From Acetobacteraceae bacterium (GTDB lineage: Bacteria; Pseudomonadota; Alphaproteobacteria; Acetobacterales; Acetobacteraceae), in contig JAIYDS010000191.1 of the NCBI GenBank assembly GCA_027487385.1, forward strand, positions 1-35,873: 35,873 nt of DNA. The letters are read 5' to 3'. Shown here piece by piece: positions 7,192-14,628 of this stretch; the stretch's first letter is position 1, and every line of letters begins with the position of its first letter. The notes below the pieces were generated by a model. That model saw only the letters and a list, made by a program, of their open reading frames with translations. It was not told the origin of the DNA and ran no database searches. A program made the translations under genes and the position numbers.

Positions 7192-7253
7192 AGCCGTCGC
7201 CTGGGCCGGCCTGCATCCTTGACAGCCCTCGCCACCCGGATCATCCCGCCCCC

Positions 7254-7850
7254 ATGGCTTCCCCCTCCGATATTCGCGCCGCCTTCTCCCGCACCCGCCT
7301 CGTGCTCGAGGCGATGGAGCAGGACGCCGCCTTGCAGGCCGCGGTCAGCGAGGCTGTGCGGCTTTGCGTCACGGCCCTCACCAGCGGGCGCAAGCTGCTG
7401 CTCTGCGGCAATGGCGGCAGCGCCGCCGATGCCCAGCATTGGGCGGGCGAGTTGGTCAGCCGCTTCATGTATGACCGCCCCGGCCTGCCGGCCATCGCGC
7501 TGACGGTGGACAGCTCCATCCTCACCGCCATCGGCAATGACTATGGCTATGAGCGCAGCTTCTCGCGCCAGGTGGAGGCGCTGGGCATGGCCGGGGATGT
7601 GCTCTTCGGCCTCTCCACCTCCGGCCGCTCGCCCAATATCCTGGCCGCGATGCGCGCCGCGCGCGCGCGTGGGATGGCGACGGTGGGCTTCACCGGGAAC
7701 GGCCCCGGCGCCGCCGATCTGGCCGAGGTCAGCGACGTGCTGATCCAGGTGCCCAGCAGCGTCACGCCGCGCATCCAGGAAGGGCATGAGGTGATCGGCC
7801 ATGCGATCTGCGAGATGATCGAGGCGGAGATCTTCCCGCGCCAGGCCTGA
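7254..7850 (+). CDS. gmhA: Sedoheptulose 7-phosphate isomerase
   Basis: This 198-residue SIS-domain enzyme converts sedoheptulose 7-phosphate to D-glycero-D-manno-heptose 7-phosphate, the first step of LPS-core heptose synthesis. CGNGGSAADAQHWAGEL (51-67) provides the phosphate loop and zinc ligands His62 and Glu66. STSGRSPNI (121-129) is the second sugar-phosphate loop, and RIQEGHEVIGH (173-183) gives Gln175 and His183, spaced as the remaining zinc ligands. There is no ribosome-binding site before the ATG, and a TTGACA lies at 7219-7224, so a very short leader or leaderless transcript is possible although the -10 is weak. It is a lone gene here, converging on the AEC transporter with one base between stops. 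Confidence 0.88.
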   Translation: MASPSDIRAAFSRTRLVLEAMEQDAALQAAVSEAVRLCVTALTSGRKLLLCGNGGSAADAQHWAGELVSRFMYDRPGLPAIALTVDSSILTAIGNDYGYERSFSRQVEALGMAGDVLFGLSTSGRSPNILAAMRAARARGMATVGFTGNGPGAADLAEVSDVLIQVPSSVTPRIQEGHEVIGHAICEMIEAEIFPRQA

Positions 7851-7851
7851 T

Positions 7852-8784
7852 CTAGGGGCGGAAGATCGCCAGCAGCACCGTCAGCGTCAGCACGGAGAGC
7901 AGGGTGGAGACCAGCACCGAGGCGCCCGAGGCCTCGGTGCCCACGGCATAGCGCCGGGCCAGCAGGAAGGCATTGGCGCCGGTCGGCAGCCCGGCCGCGA
8001 CCGTCGCCACCGCCACCTCCAGCTCGGAGAGCCCCATGGCCGTGCTGATCGCGAAGACCAGCAGCGGCAGCGCCAGCAGCTTCAGCACCACCGTCACCGA
8101 GGTCTGCCGCCAGGCGGCGCGCGCATCAAAGCCGTGCAGGCTGCCGCCCAGGCAGAACAGCGCCACGGGGGGCGAGGCCGCGCCCAGCAGTTCCAGCGTG
8201 CGCCGCGCCGCACCCGGCACCGGCAGGGCCAGCAGGCTCCAGAGCATGGCCAGGATCACCGCCATCACCACCGGATTGCGCGCCACGCCGGCCAGCGTGG
8301 TGCGCAGCAGCCGCCAGGGTGCCGCGCGCTGGTTCTGGCCGATCTCGGCCACCACCGTTGCCGCCCCCAGCAGCACCATGGAATGCAGCGCCAGGATGGT
8401 GAGCAGGATGGCGAGCCCCGGCTGGCCGAAGGCCGCGACCATGAGCGGAATGCCCATCATCACCGTATTGCCGTAGCTGACATCGAGCGCGAGCATGCCG
8501 CCCGCGGCGAGCCCCATCCCCGCGCGCCGCGCCCCCCAGAGCACCGCCGCATAAAGCAGTCCCGCCGCCAGAAAGAAGGCCAGCGCCGCGGCACCGCCGC
8601 CCTGGTGCCCCGCCGTGCCGCTGGCAAACAGCAAGGCCGGCGCCGCGAGCGAAAAGGCGAAGATGTTCAGCCCCCGGAACCCCGCCGCATCCACGAAGCC
8701 GCGCTGCGCGGAGATGTAGCCCGCCGCAATGATGGCGAAGATCGGCGCCACCACCTCCAGCAGGACAAGGAAAGCCTCCCTCAC
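7852..8784 (-). CDS. AEC-family (auxin efflux carrier-like) transporter
   Basis: This 310-residue integral membrane protein has about ten hydrophobic segments spread over its whole length, beginning FLVLLEVVAPIFAIIAAGYI. The family signature appears as ALDVSYGNTVMMGIPL near residues 100-115 and GLPTGANAFLLARRY near 265-280. AEC members export or exchange organic anions such as malonate or malate; the substrate here is not predictable. The GTG start overlaps the gmk stop as GTGA, so it is translated from the end of the lpoA-like/kinase/yicC/gmk run. It is an odd passenger for such a group, and the coupling may be positional rather than functional. Confidence 0.82.
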   Translation of the reverse strand: MREAFLVLLEVVAPIFAIIAAGYISAQRGFVDAAGFRGLNIFAFSLAAPALLFASGTAGHQGGGAAALAFFLAAGLLYAAVLWGARRAGMGLAAGGMLALDVSYGNTVMMGIPLMVAAFGQPGLAILLTILALHSMVLLGAATVVAEIGQNQRAAPWRLLRTTLAGVARNPVVMAVILAMLWSLLALPVPGAARRTLELLGAASPPVALFCLGGSLHGFDARAAWRQTSVTVVLKLLALPLLVFAISTAMGLSELEVAVATVAAGLPTGANAFLLARRYAVGTEASGASVLVSTLLSVLTLTVLLAIFRP

Positions 8785-9500
8785 GCGGGCCCGAGCAGCG
8801 TCGCGGTGAAGCCCGGCAGCCAGGGCTGGCGGCTGCGATGGGTGCGCGCCGCGTGCAGGATGCTGCGCACCGTCGCCACCGTGGCCGCGAAATCCTCATT
8901 CACCAGCACATGGTCGAACTCGTCCCAATGGGCGAGCTCGGTGCGGGCGGCGACCATGCGGCGGGCGATTTCCTCATCGCTGTCCTGGTTGCGACCGCGC
9001 AGCCGGCGCTCCAGCTCGTCCAGCGAAGGCGGCAGCAGGAAGATCCCCACCACATCCTCCGGCAGCTTCGCGCGCAATTGCCGGTGGCCCTGCCATTCGA
9101 TGTCGAAGAGCACATCCCGCCCCGCGCTCAGCGCCGCCTCCACCGCCGCGCGCGGCGTGCCGTAGGAGCGGCCGAGGAAGCTCGCATGCTCCAGCAATTC
9201 ATCGGCCGCGACCATCGCCGCGAATTGCTCGGGCGTGCGGAAGAAGTAATGCACGCCTTCCTGCTCGCCCGGGCGCGGGGCGCGCGTGGTGGCGCTGATG
9301 GAGAGCGTCAGCTCCGGCTCGGTCTTCAGCAATTCGCGCGAGACGCTGGTCTTGCCGCCGCCGGGTGCCGAGGCGAGCACGAGGCAGACGCCCCTTCTTG
9401 AGGCGTGGCTCGGCTGATTCACGCTGCGCTCCGCTCCGCGATCAGACGTGTTGCCCGGCTGATTCACGCTGCGATCAGACGGAGACGCATCACTCGACAT
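8781..9500 (-). CDS. gmk: Guanylate kinase with duplicated N-terminal extension
   Basis: The enzyme phosphorylates GMP to GDP. The core (about residue 36 onward) shows a P-loop LASAPGGGKTSVS, an Ala/Gly-rich variant of the usual SSPSGAGKTT, then ATTRAPRPGEQEGVHYFF (GMP-binding region), FDIEWQGHRQLR and the lid LERRLRGRNQDSDEEIARRM. At 239 residues it is about 30 longer than typical because of a Ser/Asn/Gln-rich N-terminus in which RSVNQP occurs twice (see 9411-9481). The ATG at 9500 lies inside the end of the yicC-family gene (11-base overlap) with GGGAG about 10 bases upstream, and no other start codon precedes the P-loop except a GTG that would truncate it. It is co-transcribed with the yicC-family gene, a pairing common in alphaproteobacteria. 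Confidence 0.88.
   Translation of the reverse strand: MSSDASPSDRSVNQPGNTSDRGAERSVNQPSHASRRGVCLVLASAPGGGKTSVSRELLKTEPELTLSISATTRAPRPGEQEGVHYFFRTPEQFAAMVAADELLEHASFLGRSYGTPRAAVEAALSAGRDVLFDIEWQGHRQLRAKLPEDVVGIFLLPPSLDELERRLRGRNQDSDEEIARRMVAARTELAHWDEFDHVLVNEDFAATVATVRSILHAARTHRSRQPWLPGFTATLLGPA
9411..9481. repeat. Imperfect tandem duplication inside the gmk 5' end
   Basis: An 18-base segment (9411-9428) recurs exactly at 9456-9473, and GCGATCAGACG occurs at 9438-9448 and 9471-9481. The first unit carries about ten extra CT/CG-rich bases. The duplication is in frame and encodes the twice-occurring RSVNQP peptide before the guanylate kinase core. Confidence 0.7.
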
Positions 9501-10389
9501 TGGCCGCCTGCTCCCGAAGCCGCTCGATCGCCGCCTTCAGCTCCAGCCCGATGCGGGTCAGCGCCACGCTGGCGGATTTGCTGCACAGCGTGTTCACCTC
9601 GCGCACGAATTCCTGCACCAGGAAGTCGAGCTTGCGCCCCGCCCCCTCGCCTTCCGCCAGCAGCGCCCGCGCGGCGGCGAGATGGGCGCCGAGCCGGTCC
9701 AGCTCCTCCCGCACATCGGATTTGGCGGCGAGCAGGGCCACTTCCTGCACCAGCCGCTCCTCGGGGAAGCGGGCGCGCCCGGCCTCGCCCAGCAGGGCGG
9801 CCAGGCTTTCCATCAGCTTGGCGCGCTGCGCCTCGGGCTGGGTCGCGGCCTCGGCGGCGGCGGCGGCGCAGAGCGCCTCGATCTCGTCCAGCAGCGCGGT
9901 CAGGATGGCGGCGAGCCGCGCGCCCTCCGCCATGCGCGATTCCCACAGGGCCCCGAGGCCGCGCTGGAAGGCCGAGAGCAGCGTGGCGCGCCGCGCTTCC
10001 TCCTCCGCCTCACTCGGCTCGGCCTGCTCGGCGCGGAAGATTCCGGGCAGGGCCAGCAGCGCCTCGGCCCGCGGCGTCTCGGCGCCAAGGCGCTCAGCGA
10101 GGCCCCGCGCCAGCTCCACCATGCGGTCCAGGGCAGCCAGATCGGGCGTCAGCGGCGCGCGCCCTTCCTGCTTGAGCGCGAGGCCGATCTGCACATTGCC
10201 GCGCTTCAGGCGCTTGCCCGCCGCCTCCCGCGCCGGGCCCTCCAGCGCATCCAGGCCGGGCGGCAGGCGGAAGCGCAGCTCCAGCCCCCGGCCATTCACC
10301 GATTTCATCTCCCAGGCGAAGGCGGTGCCATCGGCGAGGAGGCCCGCCTCCCGCGCGAAACCGGTCATGCTGCAAAGGCGCTGTGTCAT
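9490..10389 (-). CDS. YicC/YloC-family endoribonuclease
   Basis: This 299-residue protein belongs to the YicC family, whose E. coli member is a ribonuclease that cuts small RNAs. The N-terminal YicC_N hallmark SMTGFAREAG (7-16) and WEMKSVNGRGLELRFRLP (about 25-42) are followed by a long helical, Ala/Glu-rich middle. The C-terminal DUF1732 block has ELDRLGAHLAAARALL and GRKLDFLVQEFVREVNTLCSKS, ending RIGLELKAAIERLREQ. The ATG at 10389 has GGGAGAAG upstream. The stop overlaps the gmk start. The length and order match the usual alphaproteobacterial yicC-gmk pair. Confidence 0.87.
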   Translation of the reverse strand: MTQRLCSMTGFAREAGLLADGTAFAWEMKSVNGRGLELRFRLPPGLDALEGPAREAAGKRLKRGNVQIGLALKQEGRAPLTPDLAALDRMVELARGLAERLGAETPRAEALLALPGIFRAEQAEPSEAEEEARRATLLSAFQRGLGALWESRMAEGARLAAILTALLDEIEALCAAAAAEAATQPEAQRAKLMESLAALLGEAGRARFPEERLVQEVALLAAKSDVREELDRLGAHLAAARALLAEGEGAGRKLDFLVQEFVREVNTLCSKSASVALTRIGLELKAAIERLREQAANVE

Positions 10390-10426
10390 CCGGGGCTTCT
10401 CCCGCGGCGGGCGGGCGCTGTCCAGG

Positions 10427-10882
10427 TCACAGCGGCTTCTCCAGGAAGCGGCTGATGGGTGAAGCCCGATAGGTGCCGAAGGGCGCGCCATCCCGGAAGC
10501 CCTCGGCGCGGTACAGCGCCTCTCCCGCCGCGTTCCGGATGCCCACCTCCAGGCGCAGCAGCGTGATCCCGCGCGCACGGGCCAGGGCTTCGGCGCCATG
10601 CAGCAGGGCGCGCCCCACGCCCTGGCGCTGCTGCGCCGGGTCCACCACCATGCGCTTCAGCTCGGCCGTGCCCTCCAGCGCCTCCAGCAGGGCGCAGCAG
10701 CCGGCCGCGACGCCGTCCCGCCGGGCGACCAGCAGGTGGATGCCCGGCTGGTCCAGCGTCTCCGGGTTCAGGGCGCGGCGCGGCTCGCCCGGGTAGAGTG
10801 TGGCCGCGATCTCGTCCGAGAGGCGCAACAGGGCCGCGACCTCCGGCTGGCGCGGGGTCTCCGCCGCGACCACGAGGCTCAC
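10427..10882 (-). CDS. GNAT-family N-acetyltransferase
   Basis: This 151-residue acetyltransferase shows the acetyl-CoA binding motif A as VDPAQQRQGVGRALLHGAE (Q/R-x-x-G-x-G), preceded by the beta strand AELKRMV and followed by LLRLEVGIRNAAGEALYRAEGF, the usual motif B ending in the Y-x-x-x-G-F element. The acceptor substrate is unknown. The start is the GTG that overlaps the kinase stop as GTGA; an upstream TTG lies inside the kinase gene and has less support. It sits between the histidine kinase and the yicC-family gene, 37 bases before the latter. Confidence 0.82.
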   Translation of the reverse strand: MSLVVAAETPRQPEVAALLRLSDEIAATLYPGEPRRALNPETLDQPGIHLLVARRDGVAAGCCALLEALEGTAELKRMVVDPAQQRQGVGRALLHGAEALARARGITLLRLEVGIRNAAGEALYRAEGFRDGAPFGTYRASPISRFLEKPL

Positions 10883-12243
10883 GCGCCGGGCACCCAAACG
10901 CGGAAGCCGGAGCCGGCGCCCAGCGCGCTCTCGATGACCAATTGCCCGCGATGCCGCGTCAGGATGTGCTTCACGATGGCGAGGCCGAGCCCGGTATTCC
11001 CGGCGCCCCGGCCACGGCCCTTGTCCACCCGGTAAAAGCGCTCGGTGAGGCGGGGAATATGCTCCTGGGCGATGCCCGGCCCGTCATCGCGCACGGTGAA
11101 GGCCACGCCCTCCCGCGCGCCCAGCCGGGCCGGCTCGGCGGTCAGGCGCACCTCGGCCTGGGCGTGGCGCAGCGCATTGTCCAGCAGGTTGCGCGCCACC
11201 TGGCCGAGCTGGTCGGCATCGGCCGGGCGGGCGGTGAGCGGCGCCTCGGGCAGGGCCAGCACCAGGCGGATGCCGCGCGCGGCGTAGAGCGGCTCCATCG
11301 CCGCCGCCTCGGCGCGCAGCAGGGCCGTGAGCTCCGCCTCGCCGTCCGGCGGCTGATGCTCGCTCATCTCGACGCGGGAGAGGCCGAGCAGGTCATCGAT
11401 CAGCCGGCGCATGCGCTCCGATTGCTCCGCCATGATGCCGAGGAAACGCTCCTGCGCGGCGGGGTCATCCCGCGCCGGGCCGCGCAGCGTCTCGATGAAG
11501 CCCATCACGCTGGCCAGCGGCGTGCGCAGCTCATGGCTGGCATTGGTGACGAAATCCACGCGCATGCGCTCCACCGCACGCGCGGCCGAACGGTCGGTCA
11601 GCATGATGACCAGCCGCCCGCCATCGGCCAGCGGCGGCTGCATCAGCAGCACCTGGCCGGAGAGATCGCGCGTCACGGCGCCGGGCAGCGCCAGCTCCAC
11701 CGGCTGGGGCGTGTTTTCCGCCAGGCAGCGGTCCAGCGCCGCCGCCATCACCGGGTGGCGCAGCAGGGCGGCCAGGTCTCCGCGCGCCAGCCCCTCCCCC
11801 ACCAGGCCGAAGAGGCGCCGCGCGGCGCGATTGGCGCGCAGCGGCGCGCGATCGGCCGCCAGCACGATCAGCGGGTCAGGCAGCGCCTCGACGATGGCCT
11901 CGTCGGCGGCGCGCAGCTGCACGACCAGGGCGGCGCGGTTCTGCAAGGAGCGGGTGAGGCGCGCCAGACCTTCCTCGATTTCGCCAATGGCGGGCAGGCG
12001 GGGGGCGGGCAGCGGTGCGCTGAAGGGGCCCTGCTCCTCGGCGGCGCGGCGCAGCGCGGCGTTCAGCCGCATCACCCCGGCCAGCCAATACCAGGCGAGG
12101 CTGAGCCCGGCGGCAAGGCAGAGGCCGAGTGCAAGAAAACCGGCGCCGGGCGCAAGCTCGCCCAGGGCGATCAGCCCGCCGAGCACCAGCACCGGCACGC
12201 CCGAGACCAGGGCGGTGGTGACGAGGAGGCGGCTTGGGCTCAG
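10879..12243 (-). CDS. PhoR-like sensor histidine kinase, probable CTG start
   Basis: With the CTG start it has 454 residues: two membrane helices (about 5-28 and 34-56), a linker, a PAS-like region (about 110-215), and a HisKA domain with phospho-acceptor His237 in NASHELRTPLASVMGF. The ATPase domain shows the N box NLLDNALRHA, G1 RDDGPGIA and G2 GLGLAIVKH. The next downstream start, a GTG at 12198, would cut the first helix in half and has no ribosome-binding site. The CTG at 12243 has GGGAGG nine bases upstream and overlaps the previous stop as CTGA. No response regulator is adjacent, so it is an orphan here. The architecture resembles phosphate-sensing PhoR, but the signal is not established. 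Confidence 0.8.
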   Translation of the reverse strand: MSPSRLLVTTALVSGVPVLVLGGLIALGELAPGAGFLALGLCLAAGLSLAWYWLAGVMRLNAALRRAAEEQGPFSAPLPAPRLPAIGEIEEGLARLTRSLQNRAALVVQLRAADEAIVEALPDPLIVLAADRAPLRANRAARRLFGLVGEGLARGDLAALLRHPVMAAALDRCLAENTPQPVELALPGAVTRDLSGQVLLMQPPLADGGRLVIMLTDRSAARAVERMRVDFVTNASHELRTPLASVMGFIETLRGPARDDPAAQERFLGIMAEQSERMRRLIDDLLGLSRVEMSEHQPPDGEAELTALLRAEAAAMEPLYAARGIRLVLALPEAPLTARPADADQLGQVARNLLDNALRHAQAEVRLTAEPARLGAREGVAFTVRDDGPGIAQEHIPRLTERFYRVDKGRGRGAGNTGLGLAIVKHILTRHRGQLVIESALGAGSGFRVWVPGA

Positions 12244-13409
12244 CTGCCGGGGCCTCCCGGCAGCGGGGCGGGCTGCACCTGGCTGGCCTCGCCCACGGGG
12301 CGGACTTCGAAGACGGCGAGGCCGCGGCTCAGACCCCCGGCCTCCAGCAGCCGCACCGGGCCATCCGCGCCCATGAAGGCGGCGCCCACCGGGGGTGCGC
12401 CCTCGCGGGCCGAACGCGCGGCCAGCGCGACCGCGTCATAGGCGGCGCCGGCCAGGCGCGGCGCGCGCTCGTTGAAGGCCGCGTCATATTGCGCGTCGAA
12501 GCGGGCCCGGCCCACCGGATCGGGGCCGGGGAACCAGGCGCCGACCAGCGCCGGCTCCTGCCCCAGGCCCGTATCGGTGGCCCAAAGGCTGGTGCCCAGA
12601 AGCCGCGGCGCCCCGCCGGGGAAGGCCGCCGCGATGGCCTGGGCCGCCGCCCGCGCCCCGGGGCCGCCATAGCCGATCAGCACGGCCTCGGGCGGGTTCG
12701 CCACCAGCTGCTGGGCGAGCGCCGCCATGTCGCTGCGGTTGGAGGAGAGCAGGATTTGCGGCGGCGGCGCGCCGAGCTGCTGCGCGGCGCCGCGCAGCGC
12801 CACGGCCAGGCGCTGGCCGAAGGCGTCATCGGGCGCCATCAGCGCGAAGCGCCGCGCCCCCGTCTCGGCGGCGGCGGAGATGATGCGCCGCACCTGTTGC
12901 GAGGGCGTGATGCCCAGCACCCAGACGCCCGTGCCGGCCTGGGTCTCGTCCGAGGTGAAGGCGAAGACCGGCACGCGGCCGCGCGCGCTGCCCACCGCCT
13001 GGGCGGTCTCGGCCAGGGTCAGCGGCCCGGCCAGCGCCACGGCACCCTCGGCCAGCGCCGCCTGGGCGGCCTGGGCCGCGCCGGCCGGCGTGCCGCGCGT
13101 GTCACGCGGGAGGATTTCGATGCGCCGGTCCCCCTGGTCGAAGAGCGCCAGCTGCGCCGCGTTCAGCATGGCCTGGCCGAGCGGCGCATTGCCGCCGGTC
13201 AGCGGCAGCAGCAGCCCCACCGGCAGGCTGGCGCCCGCGGCCGGGACGGCCTGCGCCGTCCAGGGCTGGATTCCCGCCTGCGGGGCCGGGCGGCGGAAAT
13301 CCCGCGCCGGGGGTTGCGGGGCGCAGCCGATCAGCACAAGACAACCGATCAGGGCAAGGCATTGGCCGGCGAGAGCGACCCCCCATGGAATTCGACGACG
13401 CATCCCCAT
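12240..13409 (-). CDS. LpoA-like penicillin-binding protein activator (periplasmic binding-protein fold lipoprotein)
   Basis: This protein of about 389 residues starts with a charged n-region, a hydrophobic stretch and a lipobox ending LVLIGC, so it should be a lipoprotein. The mature part has a type I periplasmic binding fold: LPVGLLLPLTGGNAPLGQAMLNAA, then ILPRDTRGTPAGAAQAA, ALAGPLTLAETAQAV and VPVFAFTSDETQAGTGVWVLG. LpoA-type proteins activate bifunctional peptidoglycan synthases, while amino-acid ABC receptors share the fold. The divergent pairing with rsmI matches the E. coli yraL-lpoA arrangement and favours the former. The ATG at 13409 has GGGAGAAGGGG upstream (a second ATG at 13403 is possible). 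Its 5' end overlaps the rsmI 5' end by about 25 bases. Confidence 0.78.
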   Translation of the reverse strand: MGMRRRIPWGVALAGQCLALIGCLVLIGCAPQPPARDFRRPAPQAGIQPWTAQAVPAAGASLPVGLLLPLTGGNAPLGQAMLNAAQLALFDQGDRRIEILPRDTRGTPAGAAQAAQAALAEGAVALAGPLTLAETAQAVGSARGRVPVFAFTSDETQAGTGVWVLGITPSQQVRRIISAAAETGARRFALMAPDDAFGQRLAVALRGAAQQLGAPPPQILLSSNRSDMAALAQQLVANPPEAVLIGYGGPGARAAAQAIAAAFPGGAPRLLGTSLWATDTGLGQEPALVGAWFPGPDPVGRARFDAQYDAAFNERAPRLAGAAYDAVALAARSAREGAPPVGAAFMGADGPVRLLEAGGLSRGLAVFEVRPVGEASQVQPAPLPGGPGS

Positions 13410-14266
13410 CCCCTTCTCCCGCCCTGGCCCCCGGCCTGACGCTGGTGGCCACGCCCATCGGCAATCTGGCGGATTTCTCGCCCCGTGCGCAGAAGGCCCT
13501 GGCCGAAGCCCGCGCCATCCTGTGCGAAGATACGAGAGTAACCGCGAAGCTCCTCGCGCGGCATAGCATTTCCGCGACAATGCTCGCTTTGCACGACCAC
13601 AATGAGGAAAGCGAGGCCCCCCGCCTCATCGCCCGCATGCTGGCCGGGGAAAACCTCGCCCTGGTGAGCGATGCGGGCACGCCCTTGGTCTCCGACCCTG
13701 GCTTCAGGCTGGTGCGCGCCGCGCTCGCGGCCGGGGTGGATGTGACCGCGATTCCCGGCCCCAATGCAGCGGTGATGGCGCTCACCCTCTCGGGCCTGCC
13801 GCCGCATCCCTTCCTGTTCCAGGGCTTCCTGCCGCCCAAATCCGCCGCCCGCGCGGCCGAGATCGCGCGGCTTTCGGGGCTGGAGGCGGCCGGGCTCTCC
13901 GCCACGCTGATCTTCTACGAGGCGCCGCAGCGCGTGCCGGAGGCGCTGGCCGCGCTGGCCGAAGGGCTGGGCGCGGAACGCCCCGCCTGCGTGGCGCGCG
14001 AACTCACCAAGCGCTTCGAGGAGGTGCGTCGCGGGACGCTGGCCGAACTCGCGGCGCATTACGCGGCGCATGAGGCGCGGGGCGAGGTGGTGCTCTGCGT
14101 CGGGCCCGCGCCGCCGCCGGCGGAGCCCACGGGCGATGCGCTGGATGCGGCGCTGCGGGCGGCGATGAGCCGGATGACGCTGCGGGATGCGGCGGCACAT
14201 GTGGCGGAGGCGACGGGACTGCCGCGCAAGCGGGTCTATGCGCGGGCGCTGGAGTTGCAGGGATGA
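13385..14266 (+). CDS. rsmI: 16S rRNA (cytidine1402-2'-O)-methyltransferase
   Basis: This 293-residue protein methylates the ribose of C1402 in the decoding centre of 16S rRNA using SAM. It has the tetrapyrrole-methylase-like fold with LVATPIGNLADFSPRAQKAL (20-39), CEDTRVTAKLLARH (47-60), LVSDAGTPLVSDPGFRLV and VTAIPGPNAAVMALTLSGLP, all hallmark blocks of the RsmI/YraL family. PHPFLFQGFLPPK and YEAPQRVPEAL follow as expected. The length is normal and the N-terminus is only slightly extended. The start has no clear ribosome-binding site and lies inside the divergent lpoA-like gene. The stop overlaps the next ATG as ATGA. Confidence 0.93.
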   Translation: MEFDDASPSPSPALAPGLTLVATPIGNLADFSPRAQKALAEARAILCEDTRVTAKLLARHSISATMLALHDHNEESEAPRLIARMLAGENLALVSDAGTPLVSDPGFRLVRAALAAGVDVTAIPGPNAAVMALTLSGLPPHPFLFQGFLPPKSAARAAEIARLSGLEAAGLSATLIFYEAPQRVPEALAALAEGLGAERPACVARELTKRFEEVRRGTLAELAAHYAAHEARGEVVLCVGPAPPPAEPTGDALDAALRAAMSRMTLRDAAAHVAEATGLPRKRVYARALELQG

Positions 14267-14628
14267 CGAGAAAAGGGCCTCCGGCGGCCGGGGCCGAGAG
14301 CACCCACACCCCCAGCCGCCGCATCCTTTGGGTCAACATCCTCTTCGGCGCCGGTCTCGCCCTGGTCCTGCCCTGGCTGGCCGCGGGCCTGCTCGCGCAT
14401 CTCTGGGGCCGGGCGCGCGGCACGCTCTGGTCCTCGCAGCACGCCTATGCCGTGCGAACCTTCTGGATGGGGCTGGTCGGCCTCGCCGGCGCCATTGCCG
14501 GCGCCCAAATCGGCCTGATGGAGCCGCTGCTGGCGCTGACCTGGCTCTACATGGCCGCGCGCGTCACGCGCGGCTTCCTCGCCTGGGAGCGTGAGGAATG
14601 GATCACCGATCCGGGGCGCTTTCTGTAA
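14263..14628 (+). CDS. Small integral membrane protein (DUF4870-like)
   Basis: This 121-residue protein has two or three hydrophobic segments: ILWVNILFGAGLALVLPWLA, a second around MGLVGLAGAIAGAQIGL, and LLALTWLYMAARV. HAYAVRTFWMGLVGL and the ending EWITDPGRFL resemble the DUF4870-type small membrane proteins, a moderate-confidence match. Its first 16-17 codons are made from a degenerate copy of the dispersed repeat (14275-14312), so either the protein has absorbed the repeat or the true start is further in; no better start codon with a binding site is apparent. The ATG overlaps the rsmI stop. The 3' end overlaps the convergent radical SAM gene by 26 bases. Confidence 0.65.
   Translation: MTRKGPPAAGAESTHTPSRRILWVNILFGAGLALVLPWLAAGLLAHLWGRARGTLWSSQHAYAVRTFWMGLVGLAGAIAGAQIGLMEPLLALTWLYMAARVTRGFLAWEREEWITDPGRFL
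14275..14312 (+). repeat. Degenerate dispersed repeat, copy R3, within coding sequence
   Basis: The copy starts GGGCCTCCGGCGG like the others, nine bases after the rsmI stop. Its right arm has decayed (GAGAGCACCCACACCCC), so the inner hairpin cannot form fully. It is translated as part of the first codons of the membrane protein at 14263. Confidence 0.6.
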
